Below, piece by piece: positions 22,686-35,943 of a stretch of 64,000 nucleotides of DNA. The stretch comes from Amorphochlora amoebiformis (Eukaryota; Cercozoa; Chlorarachniophyceae). Location: positions 310,001 through 374,000 of the forward strand of contig BAAHQB010000180.1 of NCBI GenBank assembly GCA_054601695.1, read 5' to 3'. Under the pieces are notes generated by a model, which was given only the letters and a program-made list of their open reading frames with translations, had not been told where the DNA came from and did no database searches. The translations under genes and the position numbers were made by a program. Numbering within the stretch: the stretch's first letter is position 1; each line of letters starts with the position of its first letter.

Positions 22686-22754
<69 letters not shown>

Positions 22755-22764
22755 GTACATGTAA

Positions 22765-22815
<51 letters not shown>

Positions 22816-22870
22816 GTATATATACACTAGATATACAACATGCTTGAGATGATAAAATGATGATATATAC

Positions 22871-22912
<42 letters not shown>

Positions 22913-23147
22913 TATGGAGATATACATAAATGTATACAGCTATGAAGTGATACTAGAGGAGCTTGCGTACCACGTCAACGCTTTCGGTCCGGCGGATACA
23001 TCCTTAGGGCGTGTGTCCATGCGCAGTATAGTCCTTGGACGAGAAGAATGCAAAGGCTGGATCCGAGTCTTGCCACGGGGCTTATGGCTCCCGATTTCCA
23101 AAAATGGACGACTTTTGCTCGATCGAGTCTATGAGACCCATTTGTAG
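21678..23147 (+). CDS. Candidate further exons, C2-like (possible 3' part of the PH gene)
   Basis: Four candidate exons chain in phase: 21678-21709, 21869-21947, 22343-22500, 22940-23147 (stop TAG). They also fit exon 20607 if it ends at 20697 (GAAAAG|GTCC). Donors are CCC|GTAATC, AAGAAG|GTACCT and AAGAG|GTACAC. The third exon ends [16 protein letters not shown], which resembles the first strand of a C2 domain. The last contains [10 protein letters not shown] and a GWIRVL segment, resembling late C2 strands. PH followed by C2 is the order seen in SynGAP/RASAL-type RasGAPs. No GAP domain is visible downstream, and the middle of the C2 fold is short. Treat as a lead, not an assignment. Confidence 0.38.
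22085..22245. repeat. (TG)n with GTGTTGTGATATGTG repeats
   Basis: Four copies of a 25-30 bp unit of (TG)n joined by TTGTGATATG, then (AT)n. Lies between candidate exons 21869 and 22343. Confidence 0.8.
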
Positions 23148-23300
23148 CGGGACCATACTAGTCTCATGAGACCCATTTGACTAGTTTGTAGCGGGACCAT
23201 CCTAGCCTAGCCAGCTAGCTAACGCATCCAATCTCATGAGACCAATTTATTTGTCCAGTTTGTAGCGGGAGCACCCCTACCGCTTCCAATCTCTAGAGCA
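23130..23300. repeat. TTTGTAGCGGGACCAT imperfect tandem repeat
   Basis: Three copies of a unit containing CTCATGAGACC-ATTT and TTTGTAGCGGGA, with 35-70 bp spacing. The stop codon of the last C2-like exon falls in the first copy, so this 3' end may itself be repeat-derived. Confidence 0.65.
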
Positions 23301-23730
23301 AGTAGAATATGTCGTGTGGAGTATTACATCGAAATTCAAACTATTGCGTGTAAATTTACAATGATTTCATGTTCTAGATCATTACCATTCATATTATTCG
23401 TTATTTCTCTCTTTACCTAGATTCTAGACATTAATTATACCTTAGTTACTTTCTACAATATTCTAGATATTCCAGATATTACCTATTCACTCTAGACTAG
23501 TGACCTAGATCTATAGTATTTGTTGCGGCGTGGGGCATTCAGGGTCTAGAGGGTGTCGGGAACGTTAGGGTTAATCTCAGACGTACATGTACTAGATGTA
23601 CACCACAGCATCCACGACTCGGACCACGAGTCCCACGACCTGCGTCTGGATATATCATAATAATACTGAAAAAAACACTGAACTACCATGGGGCTAAGAA
23701 TATCAGCAACCATCACAAGTTCTGCATATT

Positions 23731-23771
<41 letters not shown>

Positions 23772-23856
23772 ATATACACATATATAATATACACACATAT
23801 ATATCTAGATACACATATTTGAAATATATATATAGTAATAGTATATTTATACTATA

Positions 23857-23899
<43 letters not shown>

Positions 23900-23974
23900 A
23901 TATTATATAGTACATATGTATATTCTATACGGTGTGTATTACATAATTGCAATAATTATACATACATATATACT

Positions 23975-24008
<34 letters not shown>

Positions 24009-24017
24009 GTATATTAT

Positions 24018-24058
<41 letters not shown>

Positions 24059-24141
24059 CTGTGTATATATCACATCCATATATATTAATACATATCATGA
24101 TGATATATATATATATATATATATATATATCCTAGATATCT

Positions 24142-24211
<70 letters not shown>

Positions 24212-24259
24212 ATATATATAATTATACACTATTATGTATTATATATATATATATATATC

Positions 24260-24300
<41 letters not shown>

Positions 24301-24572
24301 TTGGCTATGATATGTACTTGAAACAACTATGTATCATGATATGTATCGTAGGCTATAGGATGTACTAGATATATAATATCATCGAATATATATATATATA
24401 TATATACATATATACTAGATATATGTAGTATATATATATATATATATATATATCATCTATACATACATATATATTCATACTCAGTGAATAATCATGGAAT
24501 ATATACTATATATCATAGTATATATATATATATATATGTATATGTACATATACATATATGTATATATACTAG

Positions 24573-24605
<33 letters not shown>

Positions 24606-24624
24606 TATCCATACGCATGCTATG

Positions 24625-24666
<42 letters not shown>

Positions 24667-25371
24667 GAGGTTTGAAGTTCAACTGGTAATAATTGTGTAG
24701 CAATATAAGTTACGATATACACTTGATATGCACATGTACTGGTAGTACTAGCACCTAGAGTACTATTACTACTACTGTACCAGCCTGACGGCCGTGAGTA
24801 GAGTCATAGGGTATCAGAGATTTCTTGATATCGGTGAGAGATGCATGGGGTTTAGACAGTGTGAGCGTGAGCGGTATTTGTAAATGGGAGCGGGTCGGGG
24901 AATAAGATAGACGAGATGTGTGTGATCGAAGTAAGCTACATTGGGGGTGAGACAGTGTGTTTCGATTTGTGAATGGGAGCGGGTCGGGGAAGAAGATGGA
25001 CGAGGTGTATGTGATTGTAATTTGGTCAATTGGGTGGGGTTGGTGTGAGTGAGTTTTGGGTTTGAACAGGTCGAGTAAGGTATTGGGTGGGGTTGGTGTG
25101 AGTGAGTTTCGGGTATCGGCACGGGTCGAGAAAGAGTTTTCGCGCGAACGTATAAGTTCGGTTATTATTAAAGTGTGGGAAAGTGTTTGTGAGTATTAAA
25201 AACGTAAACGTTTCAACTGTTCTTTTGGAAGGAGGTGTCGAAATTGAAAGAGAGTTTGTTAGGTAATAATTCGTTAGATGAATTGGTTCAAATTCCGTTA
25301 CCATTTTGTTGGATCGATGAGCCTTCCCTCCAAAAGACACTTGTACCAAGACCAGCGCGCCAATTCTTACG
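23301..25371. other. Intergenic: unique AT-rich sequence, (AT)n, two tandem duplications
   Basis: Bases 23300-23700 are unique with no gene seen. Bases 23720-24660 are (AT)n broken by CTAGATATA words. Bases 24876-25020 hold an 89-bp-period duplication around TGGGAGCGGGTCGGGGAA. Bases 25029-25110 hold a 53-bp-period duplication around TTGGGTGGGGTTGGTGTG. These lie just upstream of the intronless gene and could be part of its promoter region. Confidence 0.6.
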
Positions 25372-26694
25372 ATGAGCTGCTTTGCCGTGTCCAACGACCG
25401 CCTACTCCTCCTATCGGGATCAGGATCTGGATCAAACACTGATACCCCCCTGCATCTGACCCTCGGTCGTCAAGAGGAAGTTCAAGGCGACATCATTGCC
25501 AAACCCATGGAACTCGAGGTCGAAGTCTTTCATGAAGACCAATCCACCAACTGCGACTCTTCGCTCGCCGGCCATTCGTCCAAGGCGAACCGAATCAGAA
25601 ACCCTTTTGACAGCGAAGAAAACCTACTTGACACCTACGACTCTCCGCGCGGAGAGCTCAAGTCTGATGATGTTCTGTTTGGCGACACTCCTCTAGATTA
25701 TCATCAAACTCCCAGCCCTGCGAAGCGTATCGTCAACCCATTTGACAGCGGAACGATTGACTTGGACCATGACTGCGACCAACACCAAGACGCTACACAG
25801 TACAATACTGACTACCTGGACTTCAGGCGCGTGTCGAACGCGAGCGATATGTTCGGCAGTGGAGATTTTGTTTCGTCACAACATTCGCCCAACATGGAGA
25901 GCAGCGATTTCAAGCGAGTGTCGAACGCAAGCGATATGTTCGGCAGCGGAGTCTTCACTTCCTCACAACATTCGCCTCACATGGAAAGCAGCGATTTCAA
26001 ACACGTGTTGAAACCGAGTGATGTGTTCTCCATCGACTTCGAATCGTCGCGACTCAACGAGTTTAAGCGCGTGTCCAACCCAACCGCGTTCTTTGGAGAT
26101 TTTATGCCTCCCGCCGACGTGGGGACGCCTTTTTCAAGGGTTTGCTTTTCCGACTCGCCTATCTCGACCCCTGCCAAGAGCCCTGTCAAGACCCCTCCAC
26201 TTGACACCTCTGCACACAGCCCTCATCAGGCCACTCCCAAGACCCATCCTGTCAAGACCTCTGACAAGACGCCCTCTCACACACCTGTTCAGACGCCCGT
26301 TCAGACTCCTGCACACACCCCTACGAGCTTTACCTCAAGCTCGGAAGTCAGCGACTCCGCCCATTCTTTGTCTTGCAAGGATGTCGCCACGACTGTCGAT
26401 GTTGTTGCCACGCCGCCAACCAAGCGCAAAGGGTCTGCCAAGGTCACTGTCAACATGAAATCACCCAAGCCAGCATCACGCAAAGGCTCGACGAGACCCT
26501 TTAAGCTCTCCGTTTCAAACCGAACCAAACGCCAGGCCATCCCACGCCACTTACGCAAGATTGACAGATCACCGATGAAAAAATCTCCCAAGAAGCCCAC
26601 AGAAGCAACAATGCCAACCCTAGAGACAAATCAAAGGGCCGTTGCCAGAAGACGAAGAAAGCTAAACTTTGGGGTGACAAACCGACAGGCCTGA
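25372..26694 (+). CDS. Intronless 440-residue acidic/Ser-Thr-rich protein with NPF motifs
   Basis: A single open frame of 440 codons from ATG to TGA, with GC-rich third positions and no microsatellite, so clearly coding. I do not recognise a family. Two NPFD motifs (RNPFDSEE near residue 81, VNPFDSG near 122) match ligands of EH domains and Sla1-type SHD1 domains. Residues about 150-250 hold four copies of a unit with FKRVSNASDMFGSG, degrading along the series. Residues 260-320 are packed with T-P and S-P dipeptides, potential proline-directed kinase sites. The C-terminal third is very basic (RKGSTRPFK, RRRRKLNFG) and could be a nuclear signal or bind acidic partners. An endocytic adaptor-type role is one guess from NPF alone; evidence is weak. 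Confidence 0.85.
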   Translation: MSCFAVSNDRLLLLSGSGSGSNTDTPLHLTLGRQEEVQGDIIAKPMELEVEVFHEDQSTNCDSSLAGHSSKANRIRNPFDSEENLLDTYDSPRGELKSDDVLFGDTPLDYHQTPSPAKRIVNPFDSGTIDLDHDCDQHQDATQYNTDYLDFRRVSNASDMFGSGDFVSSQHSPNMESSDFKRVSNASDMFGSGVFTSSQHSPHMESSDFKHVLKPSDVFSIDFESSRLNEFKRVSNPTAFFGDFMPPADVGTPFSRVCFSDSPISTPAKSPVKTPPLDTSAHSPHQATPKTHPVKTSDKTPSHTPVQTPVQTPAHTPTSFTSSSEVSDSAHSLSCKDVATTVDVVATPPTKRKGSAKVTVNMKSPKPASRKGSTRPFKLSVSNRTKRQAIPRHLRKIDRSPMKKSPKKPTEATMPTLETNQRAVARRRRKLNFGVTNRQA

Positions 26695-28560
<1,866 letters not shown>

Positions 28561-28615
28561 TTATTTGAAATCGAATCTGCGTTGTCGCAAAACAAACGGC
28601 TTCGCGGCGGTCTCA

Positions 28616-29499
28616 ATGGGTCGTCCGGTTTTCAAATGGACTGAAGAGGACATTGGGAAGGTGCGCCAAGGGATGAGGAAAGGCTGGGCTGGCAAGAAGA
28701 TAAATAAATACTTTTTTGGAGGCACCAACGATCCTCCAGACTCCCGCCAAATCAACTGAAGGTCAAAAACCTCAAGTCCACCGAGGAGTTCAAGAATTAC
28801 AAGGCACGTAGATATGACAATACCAAGGACGAAATCTTAGACGAGAAGGTATCGGACCAGGGTCGCAAGAGAGATGCTGGTAAGCAAGGTGGAAGGTCAG
28901 CGAAGAGGAGCAAGCTCCCGGCCTTTGAAACACCTCAAGCTAAACTAGCAGGAACTGGAGAGGAGAAGACTCAGTCTGAATTGCATTTGGAAGGCGCCAC
29001 AGACATTCTAGTCCCTCGTCGTATCGGTCCTTACATCGCTGAAGGAGACAAGCATTGGGTTGCGGATCTTATTCGGCGCCCCCGTCACTCCCTCGTCCGC
29101 ATGACAAAGCTGCCAGAGTCTGAGAATGATCGACGCTGTGTCATCCTCGAGGTCATCCACAAGCCACTGGAGCTGTCTGATGTGTTGAGCGCTTGCTACT
29201 TGGACTCTGATGAAGTGGAGGATGATGCGAAGCGTGGCACTGGCAAGCTGTCCATTCGATCATCGGAGCAATTGAGAGAGCAAATGGAACAGGGAGTCGC
29301 CGAGCAAATGTCCCAAGGTGACAGCTTCCGTATGAAATACATATTTTATGCACCACCAGGGGCTATATGGACCAAGGGAGCAATCAAAGTCATCTGTTCT
29401 CCTTACGTGTGCGGCATTCGTTGGCAAGTGCGCGAAGAGATGGGCGTCGATGATGTCGAGATCAGCGAGATATTCGGATGCTCCGAAGAAGAAGATTGA
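28616..29499 (+). pseudogene. Probable Harbinger-type accessory protein, frameshifted
   Basis: ATG at 28616 starts a frame reading GRPVFKWTEEDIGKV, then a basic region, and stops at 28757. A second frame is open from about 28700, continuous through TAG-free sequence to TGA 29497. It runs through a Lys/Arg-rich stretch (GRKRDAG, SAKRSKLP) to an acidic end, EISEIFGCSEEED. The shift lies between 28699 and 28757, perhaps at the T6 run at 28713. The W-T-x-E-D start followed by basic helices recalls the Myb/SANT-like partner of PIF/Harbinger transposases. The neighbouring convergent transposase supports this. No conserved domain is recognised in the C-terminal half. Alternatively a small intron, not a mutation, joins the frames. 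Confidence 0.5.
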
Positions 29500-29576
29500 G
29501 AGGTTACAATTGTAATCACTAAGATAGTAGTAGACTAAGATTGCAGCGATTTACACAAGTCGCTTAAATAATTTCA

Positions 29577-30050
29577 AATGACGACTTGATCGAAAATGAC
29601 GGTCAAATGACGGTCGTATGATGGCCACATGACAGTTGACAAAACTTGAACTAATGAATTTGAGAATCTGTGAAAGAATTTTAAAATACAGCTGTCATTG
29701 TTCAGATCAAATTGAACCTAAAGAAAGCATCAACACGTATCCCAAATTTAATTATATTTTTTTCTTACTGAATTCTACACCCCAAAAACGTCATATGACG
29801 CGAATTTCCGTCATATGACAATTTTCATCGTTGTAATTTAGTTACATCTTTAATGAATTTTGTTAAATTTGCTTTATATATATAATATCCAAATACCGTG
29901 CATGTAATTAATTAAGACCCATGCATATGCATGCAAACGGGCGTGATATTCAAATTCAGCCAACGTTGCACAGCCCGTAAATTATGCTGTTCAAAAAATG
30001 AATTTAAGAACTGATAAATTTGACAGCGGTCATGCGACGGGAATATGACG
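29577..30050. repeat. Dispersed ATGACG/CGTCAT words between the two transposon genes
   Basis: ATGAC-containing words cluster at 29577-29640 (five copies, several as ATGACGGTC), 29789-29822 (CGTCATATGACG and CGTCATATGAC) and 30027-30052. Both orientations occur. Such short clusters resemble transposase-binding subterminal repeats, but here they sit between the convergent genes. Function is inference. Confidence 0.5.
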
Positions 30051-30123
30051 AAAAAATTACAACCCCGATCTGGGCGACTTGTATGGATCATGATGTATAC
30101 GCATCAAAATATATACATTATGT

Positions 30124-30173
<50 letters not shown>

Positions 30174-30275
30174 GTGTGTGTATAAATTTACAAGTTGAAT
30201 TGTTACTTTATTAATTATTCAAATATTCATGCGGTTGGCGTCGAATCGAGTGGCGATCGAAGCACATACCTTGAA

Positions 30276-31137
30276 TTACATCTCGTGATCCTCTAATTTT
30301 CCCCTATAGCGATGAGATAATATAGAAAATCTCTTGATTCGACCAATGGTATGTTCGACTAAAGCTCTGACGTGCTGGATGCGGCGATTTCGATCTTGGA
30401 CAGCGAGGGGCAAATCTTTTTCCTCTTGTCCTCTTCCGCGCTTCGTAGGAGTAATGAGGACATCTGACAATTTACTGTCGATGTAGCCCTTGTCAGCAAG
30501 AACTTTTCGTCATGGTGAATCTCATCTAACAAACCCCCCTCCCTGAATACAACCAAGTCTTGGACTGACCAATTGACCCCCCACGTGGCCACATACCCTG
30601 ACTATGTACCCTGTAGCGATGTTGACAACCACCTCATGCTTAAGGCAATGGATGTGATGCTTCCCTGATAAATGGTGAAAACGGATGGGAGTAATCTTGG
30701 GACGGTTGATGTCACAGACAGTGCCGTCAACGATGGTGTGACAGCCTCACGCTTCAGCTCCGGATGATCAAACCGTCGATCAAAATCGCTGGATACAAAA
30801 ACGACATAAATTGCTCCCGGACATATCGGAGTCGCTTGAGATACGTCTGGAAATGTAGCTTCCAAATCGCTGCACCGATTTCGACGAGAGGGTAACACTT
30901 GACGTAATGCAGAAACAGAAGAATATCATCTATGCTTGTGTCATCACAGACAAATCTGCTGTACACAAGAGCTACTGAATCAGGGTCAATCCCGAATGCA
31001 TCTCGAAACCGTCTGGCGGTAATCGGCAATATCTTATATTGGCGGTGTTGTAGACGTCCTCGGCGGTGGCCATGGCAAATCCAAAATTCACATTTAGAAA
31101 TTTTATTAAAAAGAAATCGGGATTCTGGGAGATTCAT
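30276..31137 (-). pseudogene. Decayed PIF/Harbinger DDE transposase
   Basis: Read on the minus strand, the frame from ATG 31137 carries ITARRFRDAFGID and FLHYVKCYPLVEIGAA, a typical helical region. It then breaks near 30755. A second frame holds VDGTVCDINRP (first Asp, 30723-30731) and HHLSGKHH. A third holds VFREGGLLDEIHHDEK, and a fourth ADKGYIDSKL (second Asp, 30484-30495) and VEHTIGRIKRFSILSHRYRG (Glu, 30348-30359), ending in TAA 30276. This order is that of the DDE_Tnp_4 family. At least three frame changes make it non-functional as read. It lies tail to tail with the accessory frame at 28616-29499. Confidence 0.8.
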
Positions 31138-31432
31138 GCAAGTCTAAAGAGTCTCAAACCTCTAATGAGACACGTGTAAAATCTTTCACCGACCCGACGA
31201 GGATGGGGTTGGGGTCCCGAGGACGAGAGATTTTAGCTTAGAGGCGGGCATACAGTGTGCTCCACGCGTATGATGATAAGCAGTGGTGTTTATCTGCCTG
31301 TGTGACTATGAGCACTCATCTCCATACTGGCCTTCACGGCCCGCACAATGTTGACAATCATCAAACACCTCATTAGTCCTTACCCAACTCGCCCAATAAA
31401 CACTCCCAATACGCAACACTCCCAATACCGAA
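31138..31432. other. Flank of the Harbinger-like element
   Basis: Unique sequence with no gene seen. The right end of the element should fall here, but no terminal inverted repeat matching 28300-28560 could be recognised by eye. Confidence 0.4.
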
Positions 31433-31592
31433 CGCACTCTCCCACTATCCAACGACCGACCCACTATCCAACGACCCACTACCCAACGACCCATTATCCA
31501 ACGACCCACTATACAACGACCCACTACCCAACAACCCACTACCCAACGACCCACTTCCCAACGACCCACCACCAAACGACCCACTCCTATCA
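31433..31592. repeat. 15-bp minisatellite CCCACTACCCAACGA
   Basis: Nine to ten tandem copies with small variations, followed at 31625-31640 by ACCCTAACCCTAACCC, two and a half perfect TTAGGG-type telomere units on the minus strand. The unit is divisible by three, so it makes an artificial Thr-His-Tyr-Pro frame. Confidence 0.9.
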
Positions 31593-31859
31593 CCCAACTC
31601 AATGTATAGCCCACTCCAACAACTACCCTAACCCTAACCCAACAGCTCAACCTCACCTCTGGCAGCGACCCTGGCCCTTACCCCGCCAACCCGCCCTAGG
31701 CGTACTTACTCTGCTTACTAGTAAGTTACTATCCTAATCCGGGACGCCAACGAGGCGCTCTCCGACGAGTTGGGGGGGTATCAAGATGCGTGTGTCGCTT
31801 CGCCAGTGTTTAAATGCACTTATATGTATATATATATATATATATTATATATATATATT

Positions 31860-31927
<68 letters not shown>

Positions 31928-31945
31928 CATACACATATATACGTG

Positions 31946-32011
<66 letters not shown>

Positions 32012-32845
32012 ATATCATCTGTCCTGGGTGTTGGTCGAACGGGTGAAAGGAGGGTAGGTAGTGTTGGTCATACATCAACCCTAACTATCTTCAAACCAGC
32101 CTTAAATGCATGACATGCAAAAGAGAGACAGCCAAGTGACAACTTCCTTAGAGTAGTTCCAACTTAAATGCAAAAGGGAATGCCAATTCACAACTTCGTT
32201 ACATGCAAAAGGGAATGCCAATTCACAACCGAACTAGTGTTACTAAGCACGTACATACTAATGATGCTATGTACTACAAACAACAAACTTCATTTCCAAA
32301 AGAGTCTTTAACAACATATCTGTGTGTAAGATATATATATATATATATATACATATATAGATACATATATATATATAATATATGTGTGTGTGTATATGTG
32401 TACATATATTATATATATAATATATATATATATGTATATATGTATATATATATATATATATATATAAGCCTACAAGGAGAACCATGTGACTAACCGATGC
32501 GTATCGATGTACGAGCTTGTGCGGGTCTTTTTATTCATGCTTATTTTTTCGCCTGCGAAAAGCGAAAATGGGGGAAAAACTAACCCCAGCCGTAGCCCTA
32601 AGGTTAATCATAAGCGGCGTAACCCTGAGGGTTGGGTAGGTATGAGTGCGTTTAGGTGAAAGAGGATAAAGGGAGAAGAAAGCCTATGGATGGTATGTAT
32701 CATTCGGCGCGTCAGATTATGTTGACGATGTGTTTGTAGAAACACTATAATATATACATATATAAATAATATATATAGGCTACGGTAGGCATATAAATAT
32801 ATACACATAAGGGAGCTACGAAGACTTACATGTATATATATATAT

Positions 32846-32892
<47 letters not shown>

Positions 32893-33000
32893 TGTTGCGT
32901 GTATTACGATACAAGAGAAAGATAGCAAGATGTAATATGCATGAGAAACATATCGCACTAGCAACAATTCATTGTTTCTCGTGCTGTCCGGCTCAAGACT
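31593..33000. other. Intergenic: (AT)n, a 36-bp triple repeat, a TTAGGG-like tract
   Basis: (AT)n occupies 31825-32015, 32330-32465 and 32835-32890. Bases 32107-32232 hold three copies of a unit around ATGCAAAAGGGAATGCC and TTCACAAC. Bases 32583-32645 are a degenerate CCCTAA/TTAGGG mix. No gene seen. Confidence 0.6.
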
Positions 33001-33100
33001 CTACAAAGAAAGATAAGATAGATAGAGAGAGAGATAGAGAGAAGATAGAGAGACAGAGAGATAGAGAGAGAGGGAGAGAAAGGAGATATACGTATATATG

Positions 33101-33280
33101 TATAGATAATGGTATATTTCCAGTGTGTGGTGTTATTGACGGGTTTGAAATACTATTAACCCATACTCAATGCATTATACGTATGCATATACGTATATAC
33201 GTATAGATAATGGTATATTTCCAGTGTGTGGTGTTATTGACGGGTTTGAAATACTATTAACCCATACTCAATGCATTAGA
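33101..33280. repeat. Tandem duplication, 101-bp period, about 80 bp identical
   Basis: TATAGATAATGGTATATTTC through ACTCAATGCATTA occurs at 33101-33180 and again at 33202-33281 with no difference I can see. The identity suggests a recent duplication. It borders the GA tract on its right side. Confidence 0.9.
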
Positions 33281-33562
33281 GAGAAAGAGAGAGAGAGAGA
33301 GAGAGAATGGAGAGAGAGAGAGAGAAGATTTAGAGAGAGAGAGAGATATGGAGAGAGAGAGATGGAGAGAGAAGATGCAGAGAGAGAGAGAGATGGAGAG
33401 ATGGAGGTGAGAGAGAAGGAGAGAGAGAGAGACAGATGGAGAGAGAGAGAGAGAGAGAAGATGAAGAGAGAGAGAGAGATGGAGAGAAAGAGAGATATAT
33501 AGATAGATAGAGAGAGAGATGGAGAGAAAGAGAGATAGATAGAGAGAGAGAGAGAGAGAGAT

Positions 33563-33602
<40 letters not shown>

Positions 33603-33900
33603 AGAGAGAGAGAGAGAGAGAGAGAGAGATGAAGAGAGAGGAATAGAGAGAGAGAGATGAAGAGAGAGAGAGATGAAGAGAGAGAGAGATGAAGAGAGAG
33701 AGAGAGATGAAGAGAGAGAGAGATTGAGAGAAAGATATGAAGAGAGATAGATGGAGAGAGAGAGATTAAAAGAGAGAGGGAGAGATGGAGAGAGACATGA
33801 AGAGAGAGAGATGGAGAAAGAGGGAGAGAGGGAGAGAGATAGAGAGAGAGACAGAGAGATGGAGATGGGGAGAGAGAGAGAGAGAGAGGTGGAGAAGACA
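33281..33900. repeat. 620-bp polypurine (GA)n tract with GAGAT variants
   Basis: The plus strand is almost only A and G. GAGATGGAGAGA and GATGAAGAGAGA words repeat at irregular spacing. A short mirror pyrimidine tract (CTCTCTTTCTCTCTCCCTC) follows at 33908-33950, so the two can pair as an inverted repeat. Long purine runs of this kind can also form triplex DNA. Confidence 0.95.
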
Positions 33901-33984
33901 TGTATTTCCTCTCTTTCTCTCTCCCTCTCTCTCTCTCGCTCGCTCTCCTGCAATTCTACACCTCTCAGTCCATCTAGCCTTTTC

Positions 33985-34024
<40 letters not shown>

Positions 34025-34113
34025 TTACCTTTCAATCTAAATCTCTATTGTTTTTGATTATATATACCCTTCATATATACATACATATAGTATGTGTATT
34101 AAATATGAATATG

Positions 34114-34153
<40 letters not shown>

Positions 34154-34300
34154 TTATGTGTATGTATAAAGATACTATATATGTATGTATATAATATAAG
34201 TATATAACTTTTATATATACATTTATATATATATATATATACATATATACATATACATATATATATATGCACTATGTATGACACATCCTTACCCATCCTA
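33985..34300. repeat. (AT)n microsatellites
   Basis: Alternating AT with TATGTATATAATATAAG islands. No coding signal. Confidence 0.8.
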
Positions 34301-34374
34301 TTCTTCTCGTTCCATCCTTCTCCGGATCCTTCTCTTCCGCGAAATTTTTATTTTTTTTTTGTCGGCAGAGGACT

Positions 34375-34480
34375 ATGATCGTTGTTGTCACTGAAAGCTT
34401 ACTCAGGAATTCGTTGAAGAGGGTTATCTATAACCTTAACTCTACCCTTGTGCCTGCCCTTACCATCCCTCTATCCATAT
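34375..34480 (+). other. Possible orphan exon
   Basis: A strong acceptor (TTTTTTTTTTGTCGGCAG, ending 34369) is followed by a frame reading MIVVVTESLLRNSLKRVIYN and then NSTLVPAL before (AT)n begins at about 34480. Composition looks coding, but no neighbour exon in matching phase was found and no family is recognised. Confidence 0.22.
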
Positions 34481-34509
34481 ATGTGTATGTATATATACAT
34501 ATTTATATA

Positions 34510-34560
<51 letters not shown>

Positions 34561-34618
34561 TATACAATGTTTATAAATATATATATATATATTATATATT
34601 GTATATTCATATATATTG

Positions 34619-34657
<39 letters not shown>

Positions 34658-34779
34658 ATAAATAATATATATATATATATATATATATAATAGTATATAT
34701 TATACATACATATATATATATATATATATTTACATGTATATAAATATATATATATATACATAATATGTGTATGTATACC

Positions 34780-35720
34780 TAGATGTGAAGTGAATCGATA
34801 AGTGGGCAGTGTGAAGCAACGTGTAACAAGTGGATGAACATAGCAAGTAACCTGTTACAAACGAATGAGCACAGCAAAAATAACCTGTTTGTTACAGCTC
34901 CATGCCATTGGCTGTTGCTGGCACTCAAATCACAAATAATTCACTCTTACTTTTCTCATATCTGCTTATGCCGGCGACGCAGTAAGCTAACACTAGAACA
35001 CCTAGTGTAAAAATGTATTCATTTCAGTATGCGATAATCGTCTAGATTATCTAGTGATTATCCATATGCAGAAGAAAAGTTGGATATTTTGACAATTAAT
35101 TTTACTCATTTATGTAATTACATGACAATGCGGCGAATTTTAATATATTGTATAGATATGTACATCTAGTACATGTGTCATTGATTAGTCCGTTACTGAG
35201 TAGAGTCTAGAAGCGATATAATTGCAACTGATTATAATCACTATGATAGCTCTAGAGAGCTTGATGAGGCTAAACATATTATTTGCCTACGAATGTTGAA
35301 CACATTGAATATCTAGCGTAATCATTCAATAGTCTAAATGGTGATCATGACAACTGGCGCATGAGTATAGTGAGTATACGGTCACGATGATAGTACTTAT
35401 GTTACTTGCGTGCGTGCGCGTGGATGCACGCATGCACAGGACAGCGAAGCTCTAGGAAGTTGAGGAGTAGGCTACCGGGTCTGGTAGAAGATTGAAGATT
35501 GGGTGTACATGCATGTAGTAGATTGGAGATGATACTAGTCGAGATCTTCTTGCATTCCTCTATCTTCGTCTGTTGTTTTCATATACTCTTATTTATGTAT
35601 CCATTTCGACAACCTTATCGGGATCGGGTTCGTCAATAATTTCATCTCGATCCATTTCGTCACTCTCGTCTCAATCCACATCCTCAAGACCATCTGTAAT
35701 GTCAAATATGTTGTGGTATG
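34780..35720. other. Unique spacer without a recognised gene
   Basis: Bases 34780-35560 are unrepeated and AT-moderate, with no long open frame or domain. Bases 35590-35715 are compositionally coding-like on either strand (Ser-rich on plus, very acidic on minus, with one stop). I do not call a gene. Confidence 0.4.
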
Positions 35721-35749
35721 ATAAAACTCTAGGATATAATTTATACTAT

Positions 35750-35751
35750 AC

Positions 35752-35783
<32 letters not shown>

Positions 35784-35790
35784 ATATATG

Positions 35791-35835
<45 letters not shown>

Positions 35836-35890
35836 GTACATTTATTTATATATATGTATGTATGTACATATGTATATATATATATATGTA

Positions 35891-35943
<53 letters not shown>

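Noticed and set aside
31620-31640. True telomere or chromosome end
   Set aside because: Only two to three TTAGGG units are perfect and unique sequence continues on both sides, so it is interstitial.
31348-31737. Thr-Thr-His-Tyr-Pro repeat protein
   Set aside because: Produced by a 15-bp minisatellite. No start context, no flanking coding signal.
33257-33953. Leu-Ser-rich 200-residue frames on the minus strand
   Set aside because: Translation of the (CT)n strand of the GA tract.
35589-35720. Acidic minus-strand frame ([14 protein letters not shown]) or Ser-rich plus frame
   Set aside because: Composition is suggestive, but the acidic frame has a stop and no phase-matched neighbour exon was found.
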